A DNA stretch of 56,682 nucleotides. It comes from JAPKZH01 sp964537875. GTDB lineage: Bacteria > Acidobacteriota > Aminicenantia > Aminicenantales > UBA4085. The position numbers and the translations under genes were made by a program. Positions 42,720 to 51,945 of the stretch are shown here, piece after piece. The stretch is taken from the NCBI GenBank assembly GCA_964537875.1, contig CAZIDN010000019.1:1-56682 (forward strand). Direction: 5' to 3'. The notes under the pieces were generated by a model. It was not told the origin of the DNA and did not search any database. It worked only from the letters and a program-made list of their open reading frames with translations. The first letter of the stretch is position 1. The number at the start of each line of letters is the position of its first letter.

Positions 42720-45400
42720 CCCTTTCCCGAAATTTTTTCCAGTCGAAATTGAAAGGCGCCGCTTTGGGCGCTTAAAATGATTCGTCTGTCTTCGATCCGC
42801 TGAAAAGACAGGCCCTCAAGATTCCTGAAGCGCCCGCGTTTTCGCCAGAGGACCTGTCCGCCTTCTTTTAAAGCAATGTTTCTCCACAGCAGCGGAATGC
42901 GGATTTCGGCTTCGACCCCAACGGGAATCCCGAGGTCGAGCTCGAAGCGATCTTCCTTCCTCCTCCAAGAGACGCGGATGTCGCCTCGAATCGTCTTGAG
43001 CGAGGCCGAGGCGGAATCCAGATTCCGGAAGAGCGGCGGCTTGACCAGGATTTTTTTCCAGCCAGGAACCAGGCAGTTCACCCCGGCCACGGTTTTATAA
43101 AACCAGGCGTCCACGCTGCCCAGCATGATATGGTTGTGGGAGTTCATGCCGCCGCCTGTGATTTTCTCCCAGCGTTCCCAAAGCGTCGTGGCGCCTTCCC
43201 TGACCATATAGCCCCAGCCTGGGTAGCTTTTCTGGGTGGCCACCCGAAAGGCCGTTTCCGCATGTCCATTTTCCGTCAGGACATCGAGAAGGTAGCGCGT
43301 GCCGAGGATGCCGGTATCAAGATGGTAATCCTGGTCGCTGACAACGCTGCGGACAAGCGCATCGAGGACTTTGCTCCTTTTCCTTTTCGGGACCATGCCC
43401 AGATAAAGGGGCAGGACGTTGGATGTCTGGCTGGCTATCTTTTCGACAGGGCTCATCCGGACGGCTTCATAGGCGTCTTGCTTCAGAAATCTTTTATTGA
43501 AAGCGGTTTTGATGTCCCGGGCCAGGCGGGTCAGGCGCTTTTCGTCGTCCGGCTTCTTGAGAATACCGGCCATCTTGGAAAGGAAAAGCGTATCGTGATA
43601 GAAGAACCAGGTCGAAGTGAGCTCGACGGTCGTTTTTTTGGGAGGGATGCTTCCCGGGGGACACCAGTCGCCGTATTTGCCCAATTTATCAATAATGCAG
43701 CCTTTGGAACTGCGGTGGAGGAATGACACATATTTTTTCATGGCCTCGAAGTGTTCCTCCAAAACTCTGATATCTCCATAATAGAGATAAAGATACCAGG
43801 CGAGCGTGATGTAGGCCGAGCCCCAGGCGGGGTCGGCCGGATAGAGGCGGCCGAGATAGGGAGGAACTGTGTCCGGGAGGCTGCCGTCTTTTTTCTGGGC
43901 GTTCTTGATATCTTGAAGATACTTGGTGTAAAAAGCGGCCATATCAAAATTCAGGATGGCCTCTTCCGCCGAGAGATGGGCGTCGCCCAGCCAGCCGTGC
44001 CTTTCATCCCTCTGCGGGCAGTCCGTCGGGATGCTCATCAAATTCGAAAGCTGCCCCCACCGGATATTCCGGTGGACGCGGTTGATTAGACGATTGGCAC
44101 AGCGAAAATCCCCTCCGGGTTCGACATCCGTATGAACGAAACAGCCCTCGACATCGAGGATCTTCGGCAGTTTGGGAAGGCCGCTCACTTCCGCATACCG
44201 AAAGCCATGCTGGGTGAAGCGCGGCTCATACCGTTCGGCGCCTTTTCCTTTGAGGACATAGACATCCGTGGCCTCTGCGTTCTGATTGGGCGACGTGTTC
44301 AGCCGTCCGTCCTCATGGATGAGCTCGGCGTGCCTGAGCGTCAGCGCCGTCCCGGCCCGACCTCGAACTGATATTCCGGCCCAGCCTGAAAAATTCTGTC
44401 CGAAATCGAAGATGAGGCGTTCCGGTCCCGGGCACCAGGTCTTTTTAGGCTTCAACCTCCGGACGACCTTGATCGGAGGCAGCATCTGGGAACGGAGCGG
44501 CGCGCCTCTCACGCAGACCGCCCGTCCCTGGAACATCTTCGGCTCGAGCCGTCCGTCGCAGCGCTCGCCGAAATAGAGGCCGTTTTCCATAAGCGGTCCA
44601 TGCCCGGATTTCCAGGATTCATCCGTGCCCACGACCTGCCGTTTTCCGTCTTCAAACTCCATTTCGATTTGGGCGATCACCCTCGGGCTGCCGTAGCCGA
44701 AATTGGCGATATGCCGGCCGTTTCCCAGGCTGATGAGGGCCTCGTTTATCGGCTTCAGCATTCTCGTGATGTCAAAAGTCGAATAGAGAGCCGTCTTGGC
44801 GTAATCGGTCTGGGCCGGATCAAGGACATGGTCGCCGACTTTCTGTCCGTTGAGAGACAGCTCATAGAACCCGAGTCCGCAGATATAAACCCGGGCCCTT
44901 TTAAGCCCCCGCCCCATCCGGAATTCCTTTCCCAAATAGATCGCGCGTGTCTGGACATAATCCCCCCGGAATTTTCCCTGCAGCACGGTCCCCCTGGACC
45001 GGAATTCAACGGGTTTTTTCAGGCTGATCCATCGGGCCAGCCAATCCGACTTGTCCAGCAGCCCCATTTCAAAAAAAGCGGTTTTGCTATAGGCACTGGG
45101 ACGGCCGTTCTTGTCCCACCAGCGAACGCGCCAATAATAGCGCCTCCGGCTCTCCAACTTTTTTCCGCCGTATTCGATGTGAAAATGCCTATCTGTATTT
45201 ATGCGCCCGCTGTCCCAGCAATCGCCGGCTCCCCGCGCCGCTAATCGCGCCGTCGACGAGACGATGATCTCGTAAGCGGAAGACTTTTGCCCGCGCTCGA
45301 AGTGGCGGAGAACCCAGGACAAGCGCGGCTTGGGGATATCGATTCCGATAGGATCCTGGAGATATTCACATTTGAGGCGCAGGGGAGGGGGAATAGTCAT
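42677..45400 (-). CDS. Alpha-L-rhamnosidase, GH78
   Basis: 907 residues, the usual size for GH78. Domain order: N-terminal beta domain (about 1-130), rhamnosidase N domain (about 135-300), concanavalin-like part (about 305-420), (alpha/alpha)6 catalytic barrel (about 425-770) and C-terminal beta sandwich. The conserved catalytic stretch is PTDCPQRDERHGWLGD, which carries the acidic residues expected at the active site. No signal peptide is visible, so it probably acts on imported rhamnosides in the cytoplasm, releasing L-rhamnose for the isomerase and kinase encoded at 50.7-53.4 kb. It starts 20 bases after the HD-GYP gene ends, so the two are probably co-transcribed. Confidence 0.93.
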   Translation of the reverse strand: MTIPPPLRLKCEYLQDPIGIDIPKPRLSWVLRHFERGQKSSAYEIIVSSTARLAARGAGDCWDSGRINTDRHFHIEYGGKKLESRRRYYWRVRWWDKNGRPSAYSKTAFFEMGLLDKSDWLARWISLKKPVEFRSRGTVLQGKFRGDYVQTRAIYLGKEFRMGRGLKRARVYICGLGFYELSLNGQKVGDHVLDPAQTDYAKTALYSTFDITRMLKPINEALISLGNGRHIANFGYGSPRVIAQIEMEFEDGKRQVVGTDESWKSGHGPLMENGLYFGERCDGRLEPKMFQGRAVCVRGAPLRSQMLPPIKVVRRLKPKKTWCPGPERLIFDFGQNFSGWAGISVRGRAGTALTLRHAELIHEDGRLNTSPNQNAEATDVYVLKGKGAERYEPRFTQHGFRYAEVSGLPKLPKILDVEGCFVHTDVEPGGDFRCANRLINRVHRNIRWGQLSNLMSIPTDCPQRDERHGWLGDAHLSAEEAILNFDMAAFYTKYLQDIKNAQKKDGSLPDTVPPYLGRLYPADPAWGSAYITLAWYLYLYYGDIRVLEEHFEAMKKYVSFLHRSSKGCIIDKLGKYGDWCPPGSIPPKKTTVELTSTWFFYHDTLFLSKMAGILKKPDDEKRLTRLARDIKTAFNKRFLKQDAYEAVRMSPVEKIASQTSNVLPLYLGMVPKRKRSKVLDALVRSVVSDQDYHLDTGILGTRYLLDVLTENGHAETAFRVATQKSYPGWGYMVREGATTLWERWEKITGGGMNSHNHIMLGSVDAWFYKTVAGVNCLVPGWKKILVKPPLFRNLDSASASLKTIRGDIRVSWRRKEDRFELDLGIPVGVEAEIRIPLLWRNIALKEGGQVLWRKRGRFRNLEGLSFQRIEDRRIILSAQSGAFQFRLEKISGKGQRSGDGVENPDGE

Positions 45401-45420
45401 AAGACGTTCTCCTCGGAGGT

Positions 45421-46872
45421 TTATTCGGCCTTGGCCAGGAAGTAGTCGGCCGGCTGGATGCCGTATTTTTCCGCTTCCAGGGATTTGGTGATCGTCCGGC
45501 TGAATTTTCTAGTTTCAGGATCGATTTCGGTGAGGTCGATGAGTTCTCCGTCGACCTTGTTCCCATCGGCATCGGCGATGATCTTGACTTTGGGCCTGAG
45601 GTGAAAGGCCGGATGAGGATTCGCCTCGAAGACGATGCCAAGCTCTCCCGTATCCAAAGCGACCAGCGATCCGATCGGGTAGGCCCCGATCATGCTGATG
45701 AACACCTTGAGAATGAGCGGGTCGAACTCTTCGCCGCTTTTTTCCTGCATCAGGCTCAGCGCGTCATCACGGGTGAAGACCTTGGCCCGGTAGACGCGCT
45801 TGGTCGTCAGGGCGTCGAAGTAATCGACAATCTTCACGATCTTGCTGAAAAGATTGGTCGACCTCTTTTTAAAATACCTGGGATACCCCGATAGGTCCGC
45901 CTTGAGATGGTGCTCCAAGGCCACTTGGACAGCCCGGATCGGGATGCGACGCGTGCTTTTGAGCTGGATCAATTTTTCGGCCCCGATATGGACATGGTTT
46001 TCGATGATGGCTCGCTCGGTCGCGTCGAGCTGGGCGGGTTTGTCCAGGATCTCCCTGGGGATGTCCAATTTTCCCAGGTCGTGGAGGAAGGAACTCACGC
46101 CCAGGTCCGACAGCTCTTCCCGGGTCAGGCCGAGCCTCCGGCCGAGGGCGATGGCCAGGATGCAGACGTTGATGGAATGATTCAGGGTGTATTCGTCGAA
46201 ATTTTTAATGTTGGTCAGGCCGTAGATAAAGGATTCGTCATCGACGATATGGTTGAAGATCGATTGCATCCACCGTTTGGCGAGGTTGAGGTTGAACGTG
46301 CCCGTCGTTTTTTGTCTTTCGAAGACTTCCTTCAGCAGATAGATGCCCGAAAAATACAAGCGGACGGCATTCTTTTCCCGGCTCTGCATGGGCTCGGCCG
46401 GGGCGCTCTTTTCGACGGTGATATGATCGATTTGCTCGACGTCCAGGGCGTGGAGGATCTTGTCGTAGGCGGTTTTGGCGTCAAGATCTTTCCTGTTCAG
46501 GATCGACACGAAGCGTTGGATTTCCTCCTGCGTCAGCCCGGGAGAAAAAGCGATGGCCGCCAGTTCTTTCGAGGAGAGCTCGTTTTGGAGGAATTTATAG
46601 ATATGGTAGTTGGAGTAATCGAACTTGATCCTCACGCCTTTCACGTACAGGGCGTTCTGCCGCAGCCTCAGGACGAGCTCGCCTTCCCGTTGAAGAGCAT
46701 TATCGAGAACGGCAATAAACTGCTCCATTTGGTCCAGGACGATCCGGTTGTTCGACTCATAGACCTTGGCGATTTTGAGGACGACCTGCAGGCGCGTCAG
46801 GATATCGACGGATTCTTTCTGGGTCAGTTCCTTTTCTTGATCCGTCAGTTCGGCGTCCATCATCCTTTCCAT
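45421..46872 (-). CDS. HD-GYP domain protein with variant GYP motif
   Basis: 483 residues. An N-terminal helical/beta domain (about 15-165) resembles the N-terminus of the HEAT protein encoded just upstream. The HD domain (about 205-390) has FLHDLGKLDIP, NHVHIGAEKL, and EHHLKADLSGYPRYFKKR, where most HD-GYP proteins have HHExxDGxGYP; the E and the first G are both replaced by leucine. KIVKIVDYFDALTTKRVY is intact. A beta-rich tail follows (about 400-480). Expected to hydrolyse cyclic di-GMP or a related dinucleotide if active. The start may be one of the ATGs at 46872, 46863 or 46860. Confidence 0.85.
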   Translation of the reverse strand: MERMMDAELTDQEKELTQKESVDILTRLQVVLKIAKVYESNNRIVLDQMEQFIAVLDNALQREGELVLRLRQNALYVKGVRIKFDYSNYHIYKFLQNELSSKELAAIAFSPGLTQEEIQRFVSILNRKDLDAKTAYDKILHALDVEQIDHITVEKSAPAEPMQSREKNAVRLYFSGIYLLKEVFERQKTTGTFNLNLAKRWMQSIFNHIVDDESFIYGLTNIKNFDEYTLNHSINVCILAIALGRRLGLTREELSDLGVSSFLHDLGKLDIPREILDKPAQLDATERAIIENHVHIGAEKLIQLKSTRRIPIRAVQVALEHHLKADLSGYPRYFKKRSTNLFSKIVKIVDYFDALTTKRVYRAKVFTRDDALSLMQEKSGEEFDPLILKVFISMIGAYPIGSLVALDTGELGIVFEANPHPAFHLRPKVKIIADADGNKVDGELIDLTEIDPETRKFSRTITKSLEAEKYGIQPADYFLAKAE

Positions 46873-46873
46873 T

Positions 46874-48634
46874 TTATGAGGCGTTTTTTCCGAGCGTTTT
46901 TTCCGGCACTTTCCGGCAGGCCTCGGCGACTCTTTTATTCGAGCTTTTCATACCCTTGCCAAGAGCTTCGAAGGCTTCGGGCGTGGCCAAGGTCTCGAGA
47001 GCCTGCGCGGCGCACAGTTGGGTTTCTTCATATTTGGCTTTGGAGAAAGGGCTGGATTTTCTGAGAGCTTTGGACAGGGTGTCCAGGGCTTCCGGCGTCT
47101 TGGTCCTGGCTAAGTAATTGAAAATGGCGCTTTGTTCCTTGGGGCTTTTTTTATAGAAACGCTTGTTCGTAGCCAGCCGGACAACCTGTTCCAGCGTGCT
47201 TTTGTCGCGCATCCATTGGAGTTTTTCGGCGGCCGCGATGCGGATGTCTTCCTCGTTATCGTAAAAGAAGCCGAGGATGATCTTGTTGGCCATCTTGTCG
47301 CCAAAACGGTTGAGGCCTTCGATGGCCTCGAGCTTGATGTCTTTGTTTTGATAGGTATAGAGCGTGGCAAAGTAGGGCAGGACTTTTTTGTCTCCCGTCC
47401 GGCTGAGGAAGGAGATGATGCCCTTGGAAAGGATGGGCTTTCCGTCCTGGAGCTGGTTGGCCAGGACCTCGATATTCGCCCGGCCTGTTTCCGTAATATA
47501 ATCAAAGGCCAAATTCCGGAATTCCGGATTGTCGGTGCTCTCCAGCAGCTCGGCCGCCAAGGGGATGGATCTGGGTCCGATGAGCCTGAGATAATCAAAA
47601 AAGGCCAGGATGGAATCGATGTCGCCGTGCTCAACAGCTTCCCGGACAAGGGCGATCGTGCGTCCTTCCTTGAGGGAGTTCAGGAATTTTTCGAGCTCGG
47701 CCGCCTTGGCGGGATGCTGAGAGGTAAAAATGTTCTTCAATTCCTGGATTTGCCTCAAGAACTGACCGGCATGGGTAAATTTTCCTTCCTGGAGGAGTTC
47801 CTTGTGGTGTCGATCCAGGAAGCCTAGAATGGGGACGAACTTTTCGACCTGGTCTTCCATGTAAAGAAGCTCGAAAATCATGTCGAGGAACTCTTTTTCG
47901 GGGGAGATCTGCCGGGCCGACCCGACCATGGCTTCGATGCTGTGGAGATCCTTGTCGTCGAGCATCATGACCAACTCGGCATAGTCCTTCTTTTCTTCGT
48001 CTTCGAGCAGCCCGAGGCCGACGCGCTTGGTCACGATCCCCTGCTTGTCCTCGGCGGCCAGTTCGATATGGCCGTTGTAGAGCTGCTTTTTATCGACAGA
48101 AATCCCGAACTGCTGTTTTTCGAAGATGGCGATTTTCGACAACAGGTAGTCATCCGGCGCCGTGATTCGGATGTTCGCAAAATCTTTTTCCCAGATGGAA
48201 ATGACGATGTCGCTCTCGTCAGGGGGAAGGAGCGAGTCTTTTTTGATGACATCGAGAAAATCTCTGAGCTCGGCCTTATCGATGTCCCTAAGGATGGCAA
48301 ACCTCTGCATGCCATCCTTGTAGAAAAGATAGGGCAGGCTTTTGATGAGGTTTTCTTCCTTGTAGATTTTTTCTCCGTCCAGGTAAAAGGCGCTTTCCCC
48401 GATGCCGGCCTCAAGCTCCAGGCGATGTTCAAAATAGGCTTTGAGCTTGGCCAGGAGGTCATCCACGAATTTTTGGATGGTGGAATGATGGGAAGGGAAA
48501 AGCTTCAAGGACGAAACGGTATGGGCCAAGACATGGAAGATTTCTTTGGCGCTTTCGACCGCGGCCTTGTCCAGCCCACCGCTGGGAGCACCGCCCGTTT
48601 CGGGTTGCTGGCTTTGGTTTTCTTTGGGTTCCAT
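46874..48634 (-). CDS. HEAT-repeat protein sharing an N-terminal domain with the adjacent HD-GYP protein
   Basis: 586 residues. The first 30 are low-complexity and polar. An alpha/beta domain (about 30-170) contains ESAFYLDGEKIYKEENL and LRDIDKAELRDFLDVI, parallel to NALYVKGVRIKFDY and SPGLTQEEIQRFVSIL in the next protein. From about 250 to 580 there are helical pairs of HEAT type, with lines such as VLPYFATLYTYQNKDIKLEAI. No signal peptide or membrane helix. Its stop is one base before the ATG of the HD-GYP gene, so the proteins are probably partners. Function is unknown; it is likely a scaffold in a signalling complex. Confidence 0.75.
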   Translation of the reverse strand: MEPKENQSQQPETGGAPSGGLDKAAVESAKEIFHVLAHTVSSLKLFPSHHSTIQKFVDDLLAKLKAYFEHRLELEAGIGESAFYLDGEKIYKEENLIKSLPYLFYKDGMQRFAILRDIDKAELRDFLDVIKKDSLLPPDESDIVISIWEKDFANIRITAPDDYLLSKIAIFEKQQFGISVDKKQLYNGHIELAAEDKQGIVTKRVGLGLLEDEEKKDYAELVMMLDDKDLHSIEAMVGSARQISPEKEFLDMIFELLYMEDQVEKFVPILGFLDRHHKELLQEGKFTHAGQFLRQIQELKNIFTSQHPAKAAELEKFLNSLKEGRTIALVREAVEHGDIDSILAFFDYLRLIGPRSIPLAAELLESTDNPEFRNLAFDYITETGRANIEVLANQLQDGKPILSKGIISFLSRTGDKKVLPYFATLYTYQNKDIKLEAIEGLNRFGDKMANKIILGFFYDNEEDIRIAAAEKLQWMRDKSTLEQVVRLATNKRFYKKSPKEQSAIFNYLARTKTPEALDTLSKALRKSSPFSKAKYEETQLCAAQALETLATPEAFEALGKGMKSSNKRVAEACRKVPEKTLGKNAS

Positions 48635-48729
48635 TCGTGGTATCCCCGCTTTATCGATTCCTTTTTACAATAAATTAAAAGTCAAGAAAAATCAAATCTT
48701 GTCTCATTTTTAAAAGAATCTCCGTTTTT

Positions 48730-48865
48730 ATGATTTTCTATCGGTGCCGGAGTCGCCCCTAAAGCCCCATAGGGGAGGGGGGCCCCGTCGGCTTTTTGAC
48801 GGGGGGAACCGACGGGACTGGTTCCCCAGGGGCTGGGGGCGACTCCGGCACCGATAGAAAATCAT
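48730..48865. repeat. Structured element D, copy 2 (conserved core in variable inverted arms)
   Basis: Perfectly complementary 30-base arms (48730-48759 and 48836-48865; left arm starts ATGATTTTCTATCGGTGCC) enclose a core nearly identical to that of copy 1. Hairpin 1 is CCCCGTC/GACGGGG (48783-48789 with 48798-48804); hairpin 2 is GGGGAACC/GGTTCCCC (48803-48810 with 48820-48827) with the same nine-base loop, GACGGGACT, as copy 1. It lies between the HEAT gene and the glycosyltransferase gene. Confidence 0.8.
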
Positions 48866-48877
48866 ATATTTGGAAGC

Positions 48878-50668
48878 TCATTTTTTCAGAAGACCTTCCA
48901 GGCGGGCCTTGATCCGCATGGCGGGCTCCCATCCCGGAGCCAATTCCAGGACTTTCCGGTTGAGGGACAAAGCCTCGATCAGGTCCCCTTTTTTGGCGGC
49001 CAAAATGGATTGGCTGTGGAGGGCCTCGACGCTTTTTGGATTGATGGCCAGCGCCCGTTCCAAGGCCGCTTCCGCCTCGGGGATTTTTCCGAGTGTGATA
49101 TAGACGTTGGCCATGTTGATTTGAGCGCCTTCAAGCCTGGGTTCGAGGGCCGCCGCCTTTTCATACCATTGGAGAGCTTCCTGCCAGCGGCCCTGATTGG
49201 CTTCGATGATGCCCAGATTGAGACAGGAAAGAAAATCTTTCGGGTTTTCATTCAAGGCTTCGCGGTAATGGCGGGCCGCCTCCTGGAAATCTCCCTTCTG
49301 GTCATAGATGACGGCCAAGTTATAGTGGACAAAATCCATCCGGGCTTTGAATGGAGTGGCCATGGGCGTGGCAAAGGCAACCACGATTCCGGCGGCGAGG
49401 AGAGCGGCCGCAGTTCTTTTCCGCTGCTGGAGAGCGTCAAAGAAACGGATCAAAGGCTGAGAGGCAAGAAGGAGCAGGCAGGGGACCGCCGGAAGCCTGT
49501 AACGAGAAAAAAGGAAGAAGGCGATCGTGGAGACCAGCCAAGCCGCTAAAAAAATAAGGGCGGGCAAGAAGCCCCAGACCCGTTTTCCGAGAAGGACAAG
49601 GCCGAGAGCACCCAATAGGCTCAACGTGCCGAAGCCGATCGCGAGATATCTCAAGGCCCAAGATTTCTGTTGGACATAATAATAGTCCACCGTGTCCGGC
49701 CATTCATACCAGCTCCAGAACATGATTAATTTCTTGAACTGGAGCTTTACGAAGTCCCAAGGTTTATAGCGGATCCAAGACCATGATTTCTGGAGCCAGA
49801 AGCGTGAAACCTGGGCCGGCCTGAGCTGTCGGCCGGTTTCTTGTTCGGCCAACCGCACCGGCTCCGTGCGCTCGTAATAAGGAATCTCTTTTCCGGGAAC
49901 GATGGATTGGTATGTGCCGGTGGCGCGAGCATTGTTGCCGATGTAAAAGTTGACTCCGCCTTGAAATGTGGTCGGAAGGAAGCTCCCGCCGACGACCCCG
50001 TTCCTCAAGGCAACGGGCGCCAAGACAAGGAGCATGCCGAGGATAAAAGCGCCGGCGCTCTTGACAAAGAGGCCGGCCCGGGACTTTGAACGAAAAGCCA
50101 GGACGAGCAGGAAAGGCGCGACGAGCAGCGCGTTTTCCCTGAGCAGGCCGAGAAGTCCGCAGAGGACGCCGGCAAAAAGCCACAGTTGGATTTTTTGATT
50201 GCGACGCGCCTCGGCAAGAATCCAGAGCAGGAAGCAGACGATGGCGACGGCCAGCGATTCTTTTTGGACCTGGACATCATAGAAGAAAAATCCGCCGTAG
50301 AATGCCCCAAGCGCGGCGGCCCACAAGCCCGTTTTTTCGTCGGAAAGGGCCTTTCCCGCCCTATAGAGGGCATAGATGCCGGCGACAGCAACGGCGATTT
50401 GAAAAAGATAGACGATGTCAAGGACATGGCCGAAAATCTTATAGAGGATGGCCAGGAGGTAGGGATAGAGCGGCGCCTGGAAAAAAACTCCAGAGCCCGC
50501 CCAATTCCCGGCCGCGATCTCCCGGGCCCACCGGTCGTATTCCTGGCTGTCCATGGCCAACTGGGCGAAAAAAGGCTCGTTCCTAAGGGCCAGCCAATGG
50601 AAGATCCGCAGGAGAAGGGCCGCGGCGAGAATCGCCAAGAGCAGGTAGGGAGGCTTCTTCTGTTTCAT
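48878..50668 (-). CDS. Membrane glycosyltransferase (GT39/PMT-like) with TPR tail
   Basis: 596 residues from the ATG at 50668, which overlaps the rhamnose isomerase stop as ATGA. About ten membrane helices occupy residues 5-425; the first outside loop has an acidic pair in MDSQEYDRWA, like the metal-binding loop of polyprenyl-phosphate-sugar mannosyltransferases (PMT/ArnT type). From about 440 to 590 there are four TPR repeats (FVHYNLAVIYDQKGDFQEAA, FLSCLNLGIIEANQGRWQEAL, and so on). It would transfer a sugar from a lipid carrier outside the inner membrane; the acceptor is unknown. Coupling to rhamnose genes may be incidental. Confidence 0.83.
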   Translation of the reverse strand: MKQKKPPYLLLAILAAALLLRIFHWLALRNEPFFAQLAMDSQEYDRWAREIAAGNWAGSGVFFQAPLYPYLLAILYKIFGHVLDIVYLFQIAVAVAGIYALYRAGKALSDEKTGLWAAALGAFYGGFFFYDVQVQKESLAVAIVCFLLWILAEARRNQKIQLWLFAGVLCGLLGLLRENALLVAPFLLVLAFRSKSRAGLFVKSAGAFILGMLLVLAPVALRNGVVGGSFLPTTFQGGVNFYIGNNARATGTYQSIVPGKEIPYYERTEPVRLAEQETGRQLRPAQVSRFWLQKSWSWIRYKPWDFVKLQFKKLIMFWSWYEWPDTVDYYYVQQKSWALRYLAIGFGTLSLLGALGLVLLGKRVWGFLPALIFLAAWLVSTIAFFLFSRYRLPAVPCLLLLASQPLIRFFDALQQRKRTAAALLAAGIVVAFATPMATPFKARMDFVHYNLAVIYDQKGDFQEAARHYREALNENPKDFLSCLNLGIIEANQGRWQEALQWYEKAAALEPRLEGAQINMANVYITLGKIPEAEAALERALAINPKSVEALHSQSILAAKKGDLIEALSLNRKVLELAPGWEPAMRIKARLEGLLKK

Positions 50669-51930
50669 CTTTTGTCCAGGACTTCTTTTTCGTACTTTTG
50701 AATATCCGTGATCCATTCTGTTCCTTGGGGAACGTTCGTTTGAAGGCAGTGATAATCCCACACCGCGCCGTAGGGCATAGCCTTGGCTTCTTCCCGAAGG
50801 GCGAGGCGTTCAAAGTTGTTCCCGGCTTGTTCAGCGGCCTTGAGTCGCCCTTCCGGTTGAAGCAGGGCGACAAGGAACGCTTTCAGCGCGGCGCGCGCCC
50901 CGGCCACCCAGGCGCCGACCCGGTTCAGGCTGGCGTCAAAGTAATCCAGGGCGATATGGACTTTGTCCAGGGCCTGGCAGTGGACGATCTCCTCGGCCAA
51001 GGCCTGGATCTCGTCATTGAGGATGACGACGTGGTCGCTGTCCCAGCGGATGCCGCGGCTGAGATGAAAAACGATCCCCGGCGAAAATAGGAGAATGGCC
51101 GAGATCTTGTCGGCGACGGATTCTGTGGGATGGAAGTGGCCCAGGTCGAGGCAGACCATTTTTCTTTTGCTGAGGGCATAGGCCAGGTAAAACTCGTGAG
51201 AGCCGGTGACGAAGGATTCGGAGCCGATGCCGAAGAGCTTGCTTTCCAGCGAATCCCTCATCTGCTGGGGGCTGTACTCGGTCTCGTAGATCTCGTCCAA
51301 GGATTCCTTGAGCAGCCGGCGGTATTTCCAGCGGTCGGTGGGCGCCTCTTTGGACCCGTCGGGGATCCAAAGGTTGTGAAGGCAGGGACTCTTGAGTTCG
51401 CGGCCCATGAAAACGCTGATCTTGCGGCAGCGTTTCACGTGTTCGATCCAGAATTTGCGGACGGCTTTCTCCGGGCTGCTGAGGGTAAAGCCGGAGGCCG
51501 CTTTGGGGTGGGAGAAGCATGTCGCGTTGAAATCCAGCTTCAGCTCTTCCCGCTTGGCCCAGTCGACCCAGCCCTTGAAATGCTCGGGGCTGATTTCGTC
51601 CCGGTCCACGGGCTTCCCGCCGAACTCGCCGTAGATGGCATGGAGATTCAGCCGGTGCGATCCCGGGATCAGGGCAAAGGCCTGATGGAGGTCCAGCCGC
51701 AGCTCTTCCACGGTTCGCGCTTTTCCTGGATAGTTCCCTGTCACTTGAAGCCCCGCCCCGGAGAGAGCGGCGTCAGGTTTTTCAAACCCGCCGACATCAT
51801 CCCCCTGCCAGCAGTGGACGGAAATCGCGATTTTTTTCACCAGGCTCAGGGCATGCTCCGTATCCACGCCGAATTCCGCATAGAGCTCCTGGGCCAACCG
51901 GTAGGCTTTTTCAATCTTGTTGGGGTTCAT
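50665..51930 (-). CDS. rhaA: L-rhamnose isomerase
   Basis: 421 residues, against about 419 in E. coli RhaA. Motifs typical of the family: SVHCWQGDDVGGFE near the N-terminus, LDFNATCFSHPKA, SPCLHNLWIPDGSKE, ESFVTGSHEFYLAYAL, VCLDLGHFHPTE and IRWDSDHVV, which supply the metal and substrate ligands. It converts L-rhamnose to L-rhamnulose in the cytoplasm. GGAGG precedes the ATG. It starts 15 bases after the kinase gene ends and overlaps the glycosyltransferase gene. Together with the kinase and the rhamnosidase it forms the upper part of rhamnose catabolism. Confidence 0.96.
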   Translation of the reverse strand: MNPNKIEKAYRLAQELYAEFGVDTEHALSLVKKIAISVHCWQGDDVGGFEKPDAALSGAGLQVTGNYPGKARTVEELRLDLHQAFALIPGSHRLNLHAIYGEFGGKPVDRDEISPEHFKGWVDWAKREELKLDFNATCFSHPKAASGFTLSSPEKAVRKFWIEHVKRCRKISVFMGRELKSPCLHNLWIPDGSKEAPTDRWKYRRLLKESLDEIYETEYSPQQMRDSLESKLFGIGSESFVTGSHEFYLAYALSKRKMVCLDLGHFHPTESVADKISAILLFSPGIVFHLSRGIRWDSDHVVILNDEIQALAEEIVHCQALDKVHIALDYFDASLNRVGAWVAGARAALKAFLVALLQPEGRLKAAEQAGNNFERLALREEAKAMPYGAVWDYHCLQTNVPQGTEWITDIQKYEKEVLDKR

Positions 51931-51945
51931 GCCGTCCTCCGTCTG

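Noticed and set aside
45907..47064. 385-codon open frame on the plus strand
   Set aside because: Antisense to the HD-GYP and HEAT genes; no domain seen.
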